Assembly (NCBI RefSeq): GCF_004798705.1
Contig: NZ_CP039290.1
Coordinates: 1,736,001-1,800,000 of the forward strand
Origin: Arthrobacter sp. PAMC25564
Lineage (GTDB): Bacteria; Actinomycetota; Actinomycetes; Actinomycetales; Micrococcaceae
Direction: 5' to 3'
DNA: 64,000 bases
The notes beneath the pieces were generated by a model. It was not told where the DNA came from and did not search any database. It saw nothing but the letters and a program-made list of their open reading frames with translations. Every line of letters begins with the position of its first letter. Position 1 is the first letter of the stretch. This document shows positions 1 to 10,012 of the stretch, one piece after another. Made by a program: the position numbers and the translations under genes.

Positions 1-111
1 CACGCCGCCGGCGAAGGCCGCGTCTACGAAGTCCTCGAAGTCGCCGCGGTCCTTGCGGGCATCGGTGCACAGGTACAGGCGGGCGGTGGTGTGGAGGGCA
101 TCCTGGCTCAT
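1..111 (-). CDS. thiE: Thiamine-phosphate synthase, N-terminal fragment
   Basis: Only the first 37 codons lie in the window; the gene runs off the left edge. The visible start reads [20 protein letters not shown], and the LYLCTDAR stretch followed by an acidic helix matches the first strand of actinobacterial ThiE (a TIM barrel joining HMP-PP and thiazole phosphate). It is divergent from the TPP riboswitch and thiO, which supports a thiamine role. Identity rests on a short segment plus context. Confidence 0.72.
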   Translation of the reverse strand, partial: MSQDALHTTARLYLCTDARKDRGDFEDFVDAAFAGGV

Positions 112-146
112 GACACCAGCCTAGTTCCTCTAAACTGGGCCCATAC

Positions 147-256
147 CGCGGGAGCCCGCTGCAGCCTCGTGCGCCTCTGGCGTTCGACGCTGCAGGGCTG
201 AGAGGGCGTTGGAGCCGACCGCTTGACCTGATCCGGTTAGTACCGGCGTAGGGAAG
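147..256 (+). promoter_or_regulatory. TPP (THI-box) riboswitch
   Basis: The leader of thiO carries the conserved THI-box blocks in order: a GGGAGCCC segment near 150, GGGCTGAGAGGG at about 195-206, then CTTGACCTGATCCGG and the GCGTAGGGAAGG end block, finishing 10 nt before the thiO ATG. CTGAGA and CCTGATC...GCGTAGGGAA are the thiamine pyrophosphate contacts in this class. The aptamer lies next to the start codon, so translational control of thiO-thiS-thiG is likely, with TPP binding repressing expression. Confidence 0.93.
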
Positions 257-265
257 GATTCCTTC

Positions 266-2678
<2,413 letters not shown>

Positions 2679-2753
2679 ATCCGGCCGCTCCCGGTTGACC
2701 GCCGGCCGCGCCAGCCGGCCCGCCGCACCGGTCCAGCCAGCAAGGAGCCTGCC

Positions 2754-3440
2754 ATGGCAGCTACGGAAGACGTCCTCACCCGCCCCCAGATCGACGAGGC
2801 CCTGGCCGGCCTGCCGGACTGGAGGTACCGCCTCGGCGGGCTGGTGAGCGTATACAAGGCGCCGACGGCGGCCGCTGCACTGGAGCTGATCGCCGCCGTC
2901 GGGCACCTCGCTGAAGAACAGGACCATCACCCGGACCTGGACTGGCGCTACAACCGGGTCTTTCTCCGCTACAGTTCCCACGATGCCGGCACCGAGGTGA
3001 CGCCGCGGGACGTCAAAGCGGCCGCGGCGGCCAGCGCGGCGGCCGCCGCCGTCGCCGCCACCGCGGAACCGGGGCTGTACCGGACGGTGGAAGTAGCCAT
3101 CGATTCGGAGGATCCCGAGGCGATCTCCGGGCTCTGGCGGGTGGCGCTCGGCTACCGCAAGGGACGGTTCGGTGACCTCGTGGACCCGTACGGCCGCGGC
3201 CCCTCGCTCTGGTTCCAGCAAACCGACACCCCGGACGTCAACCGGCTCCACCTCGACATCCACCGGAGCAAGGCCGAATCCGGGCCCGTGCTGGACAAGA
3301 CAGCAGCCACCGGAGCCTTAATGAACCGTGACCACGCACCCGGTTGGGTGGTGGTCACGGATGCGCAAGGGAACCGGCTGTGCCTGTGCACCGAAGAAGG
3401 CCACGGGCCCGCCGCCCCGCAGGGACAGCAGCAGGGATGA
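2754..3440 (+). CDS. Pterin-4a-carbinolamine dehydratase fused to a VOC-like domain
   Basis: Residues 1-95 form a dehydratase domain with the motif EEQDHHPDLDWRYNRVFLRY and the downstream THDAG-like SSHDAGTEVTPRD. After an Ala-rich linker, residues 105-225 (VEVAIDSEDPEAISGLWRVA to GNRLCLCTEE) look like a glyoxalase/bleomycin-resistance (VOC) beta-alpha module. Dehydratase alone is about 100 aa, so 228 aa reflects a true fusion. The cellular substrate is unclear, because actinobacteria often keep this protein without an aromatic hydroxylase partner. It lies 75 nt after thiG and may be read from the same transcript, though no thiamine role is known. Confidence 0.83.
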   Translation: MAATEDVLTRPQIDEALAGLPDWRYRLGGLVSVYKAPTAAAALELIAAVGHLAEEQDHHPDLDWRYNRVFLRYSSHDAGTEVTPRDVKAAAAASAAAAAVAATAEPGLYRTVEVAIDSEDPEAISGLWRVALGYRKGRFGDLVDPYGRGPSLWFQQTDTPDVNRLHLDIHRSKAESGPVLDKTAATGALMNRDHAPGWVVVTDAQGNRLCLCTEEGHGPAAPQGQQQG

Positions 3441-3473
3441 AGACAGAGACAGCAGCAGTCAGGTGCGGGCCCG

Positions 3474-3776
3474 TCAGAGCTTCAGGATGGCGGTGAGCCG
3501 GGCCGTGTCCAGGCGGGTGCGGCGCCGGCCGAGGTACAGCACCGCAGCAACGGCGGCCGCGGTGCCCAGCACGACCGGCAGGACCCACGGGATCCAGGTC
3601 AGGCCCGGCTGGTAGGCGAACCCTGCCGCGATGAAGATGATCCAGCTCAGCATCCCGACGGAGGCCGCAATGCCGGCCGGCACGGAAATGCCGTACTTCG
3701 CGTGCCGCTTGTCATTGGCCCAGACCACGAAACCCGCGGCCACGGTCACCATGGCGACCACAATCAGGGAAAGCAT
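3474..3776 (-). CDS. Small hypothetical membrane protein (3 TM)
   Basis: A 100-aa protein with three hydrophobic stretches: residues 1-19, about 32-55 (SVGMLSWIIFIAAGFAY) and about 60-82. A basic tail (LGRRRTRLDTARL) would face the cytoplasm. I do not recognise the family. It starts 9 nt after the stop of the DUF3107 gene and is likely its operon partner; it is convergent with the pterin dehydratase gene. Confidence 0.75.
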   Translation of the reverse strand: MLSLIVVAMVTVAAGFVVWANDKRHAKYGISVPAGIAASVGMLSWIIFIAAGFAYQPGLTWIPWVLPVVLGTAAAVAAVLYLGRRRTRLDTARLTAILKL

Positions 3777-3785
3777 CCAGGATTC

Positions 3786-4010
3786 CTAGAGGGCGCCGAA
3801 ACCGACGCGGCGGACTTCTTCGGCTCCGATTTCGACGTAGCCAAGGACGTTGGCGGGGACGATGATCTGGCGGCCCTTCTCATCGGTCAAGCGGAGTTCG
3901 GTGCCCTTGGCGATGGCCTCTCCGACCACCTTGGCCACGGCGTCCGCGTCCTGGGTCGATTCGAGCACAATTTCGCGGCCGATGTTCTGAATGCCGATCT
4001 TTACTTCCAC
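3786..4010 (-). CDS. DUF3107 family protein
   Basis: A 74-aa protein, MEVKIGIQNIGREIVLEST at its start, ending in VRRVGFGAL. Size and sequence match DUF3107 (the mycobacterial TB9.4/Rv3208A type), whose function is unknown. GTG start with a strong AGGAGG 8 nt upstream. The same TetR-DUF3107 adjacency occurs next to moeZ/moeB1 in mycobacteria, so the linkage is conserved. No catalytic motif is visible. Confidence 0.88.
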   Translation of the reverse strand: MEVKIGIQNIGREIVLESTQDADAVAKVVGEAIAKGTELRLTDEKGRQIIVPANVLGYVEIGAEEVRRVGFGAL

Positions 4011-4071
4011 AGCAAGGCCTCCTGGCCAATCAAAGTCGAATAAATATCAAAGGGTCATCTCTATTTGTAGT

Positions 4072-4737
4072 CTAGGTTTCCTTGGGGAAGCGGGAGATTC
4101 CGCGCCAAGCTAAACGGTAGATCAGGTCGCTGGCCACATCGAGGTCGAGATTTCCGGCGGTTTCCAGCCAGTACCGGGCGCTGACCTGCGCCATTCCGGC
4201 CAAGGCGCGGCCCAGCAGCTGGGCCTCGAGCTCGGGCAGCCTGGTGTCTTCGGCGATCACGCGGGCGACGGCGTCGGCGAAGGTCTTGTTGAACGTCTCC
4301 AGCCGGGAGCTCACATCAGGGTCATTGATCAGGTCCGATTCGAAGACGAGGCGGTGCGCCTGGTCGTCGCCGGCGATGAACCGGTAATAGGCGCGCATGA
4401 CGGCCTGGACACGCTCGTCGTTGTCCGTGGTGGAATTCAGGGCGCCGAGCAGGAGCCCGGTGAGCTTGCTCAGATGGCTGTCCAGCAGGGCCAGGTACAG
4501 CTCGCGTTTGGACGGAAAGTGCTGGTACAGCACGGGCTTGCTCACATGCGCGGTGTCGGCGATTTCGTCCATGGCGGCCCCGTGGTAGCCGTTGGCGACA
4601 AAGACTTCCTGCGCGGCCGCGAGCAGCTGCGCCCGTCGTTCGTCGCGGGGGAGCCGCGCCGAGCGCTGGCCGCCGTTCCGCGCCGGCCCGGCCGCCTTTC
4701 CGGTGTTGTCCCGCTCAACCGGAGCCTGATGGATCAC
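4072..4737 (-). CDS. TetR family transcriptional regulator
   Basis: The N-terminal HTH is clear: RRAQLLAAAQEVFVANGYH, then GAAMDEIADTAHVSKPVLYQ with recognition helix VSKPVLYQHF. The rest is an all-helical ligand/dimer domain. I placed the start at GTG 4737 (VIHQAPVERD, 221 aa); a longer reading would run into the divergent moeZ gene at 4826. It precedes the DUF3107 gene and resembles the mycobacterial Rv3208 arrangement. It may autoregulate through a TTAC-N6-GTAA dyad in the 88-bp divergent gap. Confidence 0.9.
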   Translation of the reverse strand: MIHQAPVERDNTGKAAGPARNGGQRSARLPRDERRAQLLAAAQEVFVANGYHGAAMDEIADTAHVSKPVLYQHFPSKRELYLALLDSHLSKLTGLLLGALNSTTDNDERVQAVMRAYYRFIAGDDQAHRLVFESDLINDPDVSSRLETFNKTFADAVARVIAEDTRLPELEAQLLGRALAGMAQVSARYWLETAGNLDLDVASDLIYRLAWRGISRFPKET

Positions 4738-4775
4738 TGTCCGCCTACTTTCCCTACTCTGTTCTTCTACATACT

Positions 4776-4789
4776 TTACGCGCGGGTAA
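4776..4789. promoter_or_regulatory. Candidate TetR operator in the TetR/moeZ gap
   Basis: TTAC-GCGCGG-GTAA forms a 4-bp dyad, and a second overlapping dyad CGGGT-N6-ACCCG spans 4783-4798. Both lie midway between the divergent starts (4737 and 4826), a usual place for an autoregulatory operator. The arms are short, so this is tentative. Confidence 0.3.
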
Positions 4790-4814
4790 TATGACCCGGC
4801 GGCATCTTCGGGCT

Positions 4815-4820
4815 TAGATT
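4815..4820 (+). promoter_or_regulatory. moeZ -10 box, probable leaderless start
   Basis: TAGATT ends 5 nt before the moeZ ATG at 4826, so transcription would begin at or next to the start codon. There is no Shine-Dalgarno sequence before this ATG, which fits a leaderless mRNA. Confidence 0.5.
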
Positions 4821-4825
4821 GAAGT

Positions 4826-6073
4826 ATGGCTTCCAAGTTGACCGCAAATGCCGCCCCCGCCGCCCCGGAACGGCTGCCTGATGCCGTGTTTGATACAGTG
4901 CCCGCTCCGCTCCCCGGACCGCTGGTCGAACCGGCGGACGGCCTGACCCCGGAGGAGGTCCAGCGCTACTCCCGGCACCTGATCATTCCCGAGATCGGGG
5001 CGCTCGGCCAGCGCCGCCTCAAGAACGCCAGGGTCCTCGTGATCGGGGCCGGCGGGCTCGGCTCTCCCGCGCTGCTGTACCTGGCCGCCGCAGGGGTGGG
5101 GACCCTGGGCATCATCGACGACGACGAGGTGGAGCTGAGCAACCTCCAGCGCCAGGTGATCCACGGGGCCGCGGACGTCGGCCGGCCCAAGATCGAGTCC
5201 GCCCGCGACTCCGTCGCGGCCCTGAACCCGCTGGTGGACGTCCGCCTGCACAACGCCCGCCTCGACGCCTCCAACGCCCTGGAACTCTTCGCCGGTTACG
5301 ACCTCATCCTCGACGGCGCCGACAACTTCGCCACCCGCTACCTCGTGAACGACGCCGCCGCGATCCTGGGCAAGCCCTACGTCTGGGGCTCGATCTTCCG
5401 CTTCGACGGCCAGGTCAGCGTCTTCTGGGAGCAATACGGACCGACGTACCGGGACCTCTACCCGGAGGCGCCGCCGGCCGGATCCGTGCCATCGTGCGGG
5501 GAAGGCGGAGTGTTCGGGATGCTGTGCGCCGCCGTCGGATCACTGATGGTGACGGAGGCCGTCAAACTGATTACCGGCGTCGGGCGTTCCCTGCTCGGAC
5601 GCGTGGCGCTTTACGATGCCCTGGGCGGAACCTGGCGCGAGATCAAGGTATCCAGGGACCCCGCGGCGGAACGGATCACGGAGCTCACCGATTACGAGGC
5701 CTTCTGCGGGATCGCACCCTCGGCGGAGGCCGGCACCGCCCATACCGTCACGGCGACCCAGCTCGCCGCCATGCTGGCCTCCCGCAAGGCAGGGCTCAAG
5801 GATTTCCAGCTGGTGGACGTGCGCGAGAGCGGGGAGTATGAGATCGTCCGGATTGACGGGGCCGTGCTGATCCCGCAGGGCAGGATCCTGGCCGGCGAAG
5901 CGTGGCAGGAACTGCCGCAGGACACTGACATCGTCTTCCATTGCAAGGGCGGCACACGCTCCGCGGCCGTCCTGGCCGCGGCCCGCGCCGCCGGATACGA
6001 ACGCGTCAGCCACCTCGACGGCGGGATCCTCGCCTGGGTGCGGGACGTGGAACCAGGCAAGCCCGTCTACTGA
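4826..6073 (+). CDS. moeZ: MoeB/ThiF-type adenylyltransferase with rhodanese domain (MoeZ)
   Basis: Adenylates and then sulfurates the C-terminal Gly of ubiquitin-like carriers (MoaD, CysO, ThiS types). Residues 40-280 are the E1-like domain: EVQRYSRHLIIPEIG, the ATP loop VLVIGAGGLGSPALLYLAAA, SNLQRQVIHGAADVGRPK, DGADNFATRYLVND. The VPSCGEGGVFGMLC segment holds the ThiF-type cysteine. Residues 310-415 are a rhodanese domain (LVDVRESGEYE) with catalytic cysteine in FHCKGGTRSA. The 415-aa length and two-domain form match mycobacterial MoeZ. The last 12 codons are partly duplicated at 7219. Confidence 0.94.
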   Translation: MASKLTANAAPAAPERLPDAVFDTVPAPLPGPLVEPADGLTPEEVQRYSRHLIIPEIGALGQRRLKNARVLVIGAGGLGSPALLYLAAAGVGTLGIIDDDEVELSNLQRQVIHGAADVGRPKIESARDSVAALNPLVDVRLHNARLDASNALELFAGYDLILDGADNFATRYLVNDAAAILGKPYVWGSIFRFDGQVSVFWEQYGPTYRDLYPEAPPAGSVPSCGEGGVFGMLCAAVGSLMVTEAVKLITGVGRSLLGRVALYDALGGTWREIKVSRDPAAERITELTDYEAFCGIAPSAEAGTAHTVTATQLAAMLASRKAGLKDFQLVDVRESGEYEIVRIDGAVLIPQGRILAGEAWQELPQDTDIVFHCKGGTRSAAVLAAARAAGYERVSHLDGGILAWVRDVEPGKPVY

Positions 6074-6140
6074 ACGCAACGCGGGGTCACATACGGTCCG
6101 TCGCAGGGCCTCGGATGGGCCGTATGTGACCCCGCGTTGC
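6038..6140 (+). repeat. 103-bp repeat, copy A (moeZ tail plus intergenic hairpin)
   Basis: Covers the last codons of moeZ and a perfect 21-bp inverted repeat (arms 6076-6096 and 6120-6140, 23-nt loop; the arm starts GCAACGCGGGGTCACATACG). It aligns without gaps to 7219-7321 with 11 mismatches (about 89% identity). The hairpin follows the moeZ stop by 2 nt but has no U-tract, so terminator use is possible and not proven. Confidence 0.92.
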
Positions 6141-6168
6141 AGCTGGCCCTGACTAGGAAAGGCACCTC

Positions 6169-7191
6169 ATGAGCGAGATCGGCAGCGTGACACCGCAGCA
6201 CCAGATCGGCTCCGGCTTCGGCCGGGGGTCCACGGCGGCGGAGGTCATCGCGGGTATCGATTTGAGCGGGAAGACCGCGATCGTCACCGGCGGCTACTCC
6301 GGGCTGGGCCTGGAAACTGTCCGGGCGCTTTCCTCTGCCGGGGCCCGGGTGATGGTGCCGGCGCGGCGGCCGGAACATGCCCGCGAGGTGCTGGACTCGG
6401 CCGGTTTGCCTGCCGGAATGGTCAGCGTGGCGGCTTTGGACCTGGCGGACCAGGCCAGCGTGAAGGAATTCGCTGCGGACTTCCTGGCCTCGGGTTTTGC
6501 GGGCGCTGATGTTGCCCGGGCGGGCCGCGGACTGGACATCCTGATCAACAACGCCGCCATCATGGCCAGCCCCGAGCGCCGGGTCGGGCCCGGCTGGGAG
6601 TCGCAGTTCGCCACGAACCACCTGGGCCACTTTGCCCTCACCAACCTGCTGTGGCCCGCGCTGTCCGCCGGGGGAGGCGCCCGGGTGGTCTCGCTGTCCT
6701 CCACCGGGCACAAGCTCTCAGCCATCCGCTTCGAGGACATCAACTTCGACGCCGGCTACGACAAGTGGCGGGCCTACGGGCAGGCCAAGACCGCCAACTC
6801 CCTCTTTGCCGTGCAGCTCGACGCCCTCGGCCGGGACCTCGGCGTGCGGGCCTTCGCCGTGCATCCGGGCGGGATCATGACCGAACTGCAGCGTCACCTC
6901 CCGCGGGAGGAAATGATTGCCGCCGGCTGGATGGATGCCCAGGGCAACGTCGACGCCCGGTTCAAGTCCGCTGCCCAGGGCGCCGCGACCTCCGTGTGGG
7001 CCGCGACGTCCCCGAAGCTTGAAGGCATGGGCGGCGTCTACTGCGAGGACTGTGACATCGCCGAACCGACCGTTCCCGGATCGCCGGAGGCGCGGATCAG
7101 GGGAGTGGACGCGCATGCGGTGGACCGGGCGGATGCCGCCCGCCTCTGGACGCTGTCAGCCGAGATGACGGGGATCAACGCCTTCGGCTGA
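6169..7191 (+). CDS. Short-chain dehydrogenase/reductase, long N-terminal type
   Basis: NAD(P)-dependent oxidoreductase of the classical SDR fold, 340 aa. Visible motifs: cofactor loop TGGYSGLG (near residue 42), NNAA after DILI, catalytic serine in VVSLSSTGH, catalytic YGQAK, then HPGGIMTEL. The N-terminal lead of about 35 residues and the C-terminal GGVYCEDCDIAEP segment resemble retinol-dehydrogenase/WWOX-like bacterial SDRs. The substrate cannot be read from sequence. It is bracketed by two copies of the moeZ-tail/hairpin repeat, which suggests it was inserted or arose with a local duplication. Confidence 0.9.
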   Translation: MSEIGSVTPQHQIGSGFGRGSTAAEVIAGIDLSGKTAIVTGGYSGLGLETVRALSSAGARVMVPARRPEHAREVLDSAGLPAGMVSVAALDLADQASVKEFAADFLASGFAGADVARAGRGLDILINNAAIMASPERRVGPGWESQFATNHLGHFALTNLLWPALSAGGGARVVSLSSTGHKLSAIRFEDINFDAGYDKWRAYGQAKTANSLFAVQLDALGRDLGVRAFAVHPGGIMTELQRHLPREEMIAAGWMDAQGNVDARFKSAAQGAATSVWAATSPKLEGMGGVYCEDCDIAEPTVPGSPEARIRGVDAHAVDRADAARLWTLSAEMTGINAFG

Positions 7192-7218
7192 GGTCCCCGG
7201 GCTGCCCGGGATTGCCGA

Positions 7219-7255
7219 GTGCGGGACGTGGAATAAGGCAAGCCCGTCTACTGAA
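7219..7255 (+). pseudogene. Remnant of the moeZ 3' end
   Basis: GTGCGGGACGTGGAA repeats the moeZ codons V-R-D-V-E. The next codon, CCA in moeZ, is TAA here, and AAGGCAAGCCCGTCTACTGA continues the match to the former stop. It is a decayed, non-coding duplicate of the moeZ tail with no start or frame of its own. Confidence 0.85.
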
Positions 7256-7321
7256 GACAACGCGGGGTCAGATACGGACCGCCGAAGGGCATTGGATGGG
7301 CCGTATCTGACCCCGCGTTGC
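7219..7321 (+). repeat. 103-bp repeat, copy B
   Basis: Second copy, after the SDR gene and before the convergent end of hemA. It holds a perfect 20-bp inverted repeat (arms 7258-7277 and 7301-7320). Against copy A, the base after GGGGTCA changes from C to G while its partner changes from G to C, so pairing is kept. This compensatory change argues for selection on the hairpin. Here it could act as a two-way terminator. Confidence 0.92.
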
Positions 7322-7339
7322 TCTGCAGTTGAGGATCGG

Positions 7340-8716
7340 CTAGGCGGAGTGGCGTTCCGCCTGTTCCTGGTTTCCGGGTCCATTGCCGACGTCCTGCCCG
7401 GCCGGGCACTCTGCCCCGGCGGTGGCTGCGGAGGCGGATCCGGACGCGGTCCGTGCCCCCGGCTGCTCCACGGTGATGCCGTACAGGGCCTCGAGGGCGG
7501 CGACGTAATCATCCTGCTGTCCGTTGGCGGCCAGTTCGCGGGCCCGGACGGTGGGGACGTGCAGGAGCTGTTTGACCATCCGACGGAGGGCGAATTCCAC
7601 TTCCTCGGCAGCGGCGGTGCAGCCGTGGCGGGCGCGCACCTTCTCCATCTCGGCATCCAGCACGTTCATCGTGTGGCGGCGCAGCGCAACGATCGCGGAA
7701 TCCACGGAGCGTGCCTCGCGTTCCTGCTCAAAGGCACTCGCGGCGCCCGCGACAATGCTGCTGGCCTGCGCCAGCGATTCGGCCTGTTCCTGCGGGGCAG
7801 CGAGCCGGACGGATTCCAGCGTCAGCAGCTCGACGCCGTCGAGCTCGCCGACCTTGGGATCGAAATCGTGGGTGAGGGCCAGATCGATGGCGATCAAGGG
7901 CTGGGGCGACGACGCCCGGACCCTGGCCAGCTCGGACGCTTCGACGCGCGCGTCCGAGCCGCTGCAACCGATCATGACGTCGGCCGCGGCGACGGCGGCC
8001 GGAAGGGTTTCGGTGTCCAGGGCCGTGCCGCCGCGGGTCGCGACGAAGCCTGCGGCGCGGCCCGAGGAGGAGTAGACGGAGACGTCGGTGCAGCCGCGTT
8101 CGCGCAGCAGCGACATCGTGGCGCCGGCGTAGGCGCCGGTGCCGAACACGACGGCCTTCTTGGCGGACCAGTCGGGGTTCTCGGAGAGGTCGGTGGCGAG
8201 GTCGAGGGCCACGGACACGACCGAGAGTCCGCGGGCGCCGAGCGCGGTCTGCGCGCCGACGTCCTTGGCCGTCTTGGAGGCCGCCTGGAACAGCCGCACG
8301 AGGCCCGAACTTGCCGTGCCTTCGGCCTGGGCGGTGATCAGCGCCCGGCGGACCTGCCCGGCGATTTCGCGTTCGCCGACGACGGCGGAATCCAGTCCGG
8401 AGCTGACCGAGAAGAGGTGCTGGCTGACCTCCGGACCGGTGCGGGTGCTGAAGGAGCGGGAAACGAGCTGGCCGTTGAGGCCGCTGGCCCCGCTGATCTG
8501 GGCGATGAGGGCCTCACGCGCCGCATCGACGTCACCGGGATGGGGGGCTTCACCGTAGATTTCGAACCGGTTGCAGGTGGCAAGCACAACGGCACCCGCC
8601 ACTGCCGGCGATCCGGCGAGGGCGGATGTGGCGAGCTCTGAAGCGCCGGTGCTCAGGCGAGCAACGGTCTCGAGGTCGATGTCGGCGTGTGTAGCCACCA
8701 ATGAGAAAAGAACCAC
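7340..8716 (-). CDS. hemA: Glutamyl-tRNA reductase HemA
   Basis: Reduces glutamyl-tRNA to glutamate-1-semialdehyde with NADPH, the first step of C5-type heme synthesis. The catalytic cysteine is C48 in [11 protein letters not shown]. Further family blocks are [23 protein letters not shown], the NADPH-domain [16 protein letters not shown], and the dimerisation helix near the C-terminus. Length is 458 aa; the last 50 residues are Ala/Gly-rich and poorly conserved. GTG start. The -10-like TATGAT (8731-8726) lies 9 nt before it, so the mRNA may be leaderless. It is divergent from hemE, while its partner hemL closes the same cluster. Confidence 0.95.
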   Translation of the reverse strand: MVLFSLVATHADIDLETVARLSTGASELATSALAGSPAVAGAVVLATCNRFEIYGEAPHPGDVDAAREALIAQISGASGLNGQLVSRSFSTRTGPEVSQHLFSVSSGLDSAVVGEREIAGQVRRALITAQAEGTASSGLVRLFQAASKTAKDVGAQTALGARGLSVVSVALDLATDLSENPDWSAKKAVVFGTGAYAGATMSLLRERGCTDVSVYSSSGRAAGFVATRGGTALDTETLPAAVAAADVMIGCSGSDARVEASELARVRASSPQPLIAIDLALTHDFDPKVGELDGVELLTLESVRLAAPQEQAESLAQASSIVAGAASAFEQEREARSVDSAIVALRRHTMNVLDAEMEKVRARHGCTAAAEEVEFALRRMVKQLLHVPTVRARELAANGQQDDYVAALEALYGITVEQPGARTASGSASAATAGAECPAGQDVGNGPGNQEQAERHSA

Positions 8717-8725
8717 AGCAGGTCA

Positions 8726-8731
8726 ATCATA
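8726..8731 (-). promoter_or_regulatory. hemA -10 box
   Basis: TATGAT on the minus strand, 9 nt from the hemA GTG. No Shine-Dalgarno is visible between it and the start, so a leaderless or nearly leaderless transcript is likely. A clear -35 is not seen. Confidence 0.4.
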
Positions 8732-8860
8732 GCTTTTTCGCGGCCGGGTAGAACAACAACGCCGTGTGTGACCGCGCACGCCGGCCCGTGATTCATGTCA
8801 TGGCGGCGTCCGCCGCGACCCGGTGACAGACTGTCGTTATCTTTTGGGGCCGATTTTGGG

Positions 8861-8866
8861 CACAAT
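8861..8866 (+). promoter_or_regulatory. hemE -10 box, probable leaderless start
   Basis: CACAAT ends 7 nt before the hemE ATG at 8874, placing the expected transcription start on or beside the start codon. No Shine-Dalgarno precedes that ATG. Confidence 0.4.
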
Positions 8867-8873
8867 CGAAGTC

Positions 8874-10007
8874 ATGACTCCTAGCGCGGCGGCAATAAAC
8901 GGCACGGCAATAAAAGGCACGGCAACTCACGGCACGGCAGCTGGAACGCTCGACGCCGGACATCCGCTGATGGACGGCCGCACCGCCGGATCCCCGCTGA
9001 TCACCGCCTACCGGGGCGGCAAGCCCTCCCGCCGTCCTGTCTGGTTCATGCGCCAGGCCGGCCGCTCGCTGCCCGAATACCTCAAGGTGCGCGAAGGCGT
9101 GGGCATGCTGGAATCCTGCCTACGCCCCGAACTGGCCGCCGAGATCACCCTCCAGCCGGTGCGCCGCCACGACGTCGACGCGGCCATCTTCTTCTCCGAC
9201 ATCGTGATCCCGCTCAAGCTGGCCGGCGTCGGCGTGGACATTGTCCCCGGCGTGGGCCCCGTCCTGGACAAGCCCGTCCGCACCGCCGAGGACGTCGCCG
9301 CCCTCCCAGAGCTGACCTGGGAGGCCCTGGAACCGATCCGGGAAGCCGTCCGGCTCACCGTGGCCCAGCTGGGCAGCACCCCGCTGATCGGCTTCGCGGG
9401 CGCCCCCTTCACCCTCGCGGCCTACATGGTGGAAGGCAAGCCCTCCCGCGACCACCTGGGCCCGCGCACCATGATGCACGCCGACCCTGAAACCTGGACC
9501 GCGCTGGCCAACTGGGCCGCGGACGCCTCCGGCATGTTCCTGAAGGCGCAGCTGGAAGCCGGCGCCTCCGCCGCGCAGCTCTTCGACTCCTGGGCCGGAT
9601 CGCTGGGACTGGCCGACTACGAGCGTTTTGTTGCCCCCGCGTCGTCCCGCGCCCTGGACCATATCCGGCACCTTGGGGCCCCGCTGATCCACTTCGGCAC
9701 CGGCACCTCGGAACTGCTCGTGGCCATGCGCGACGTCGGCGTCGACGTCGTCGGGGTCGACTACCGGCTGCCGCTGGACGAAGCCAACCGCCGCCTCGGC
9801 GGGACCGTGCCGCTGCAGGGCAACATCGACCCGGCCCTGCTCTCCGCGCCCTGGCACGTCCTGGAAGCCCATGTCCGCGCCGTGATCGCCGCCGGCGCCG
9901 CGGCCCCCGGCCATGTCCTGAACCTCGGCCACGGCGTTCCGCCGGAGACCGACCCGACGGTGCTGACGCGCGTCGTCGAACTCATCCACTCGATCTCCCC
10001 GGCGTAA
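8874..10007 (+). CDS. hemE: Uroporphyrinogen decarboxylase HemE
   Basis: Decarboxylates the four acetate side chains of uroporphyrinogen III to give coproporphyrinogen III. Signature blocks: RRPVWFMRQAGRSLPEYLKV, DAAIFFSDIVIPLKLAGVGVD, GFAGAPFTLAAYMVEGKPSRD, and GNIDPALL plus LNLGHGVPPETDP. I chose ATG 8874 (377 aa); an upstream in-frame GTG at 8823 would lie within the promoter. The first 40 residues include a 5-residue repeat (NGTAI, KGTAT, HGTAA). First gene of the plus-strand heme run, 5 nt before hemY. Confidence 0.96.
   Translation: MTPSAAAINGTAIKGTATHGTAAGTLDAGHPLMDGRTAGSPLITAYRGGKPSRRPVWFMRQAGRSLPEYLKVREGVGMLESCLRPELAAEITLQPVRRHDVDAAIFFSDIVIPLKLAGVGVDIVPGVGPVLDKPVRTAEDVAALPELTWEALEPIREAVRLTVAQLGSTPLIGFAGAPFTLAAYMVEGKPSRDHLGPRTMMHADPETWTALANWAADASGMFLKAQLEAGASAAQLFDSWAGSLGLADYERFVAPASSRALDHIRHLGAPLIHFGTGTSELLVAMRDVGVDVVGVDYRLPLDEANRRLGGTVPLQGNIDPALLSAPWHVLEAHVRAVIAAGAAAPGHVLNLGHGVPPETDPTVLTRVVELIHSISPA
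8895..8939 (+). repeat. 15-bp x3 in-frame repeat in hemE
   Basis: Units ATAAACGGCACGGCA, ATAAAAGGCACGGCA and ACTCACGGCACGGCA encode three variants of a pentapeptide in the non-conserved N-terminal lead of HemE. Confidence 0.9.
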
Positions 10008-10012
10008 ACCCG

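Noticed and set aside
4738..4836. Longer TetR start reaching into moeZ
   Set aside because: It would overlap the moeZ start and erase the shared promoter region; GTG 4737 gives a normal TetR length.
6076..6140. Copy A hairpin as one unit of a CRISPR-like array
   Set aside because: Only inverted repeats are present; the three copies are far apart, with no regular spacers and no cas genes.
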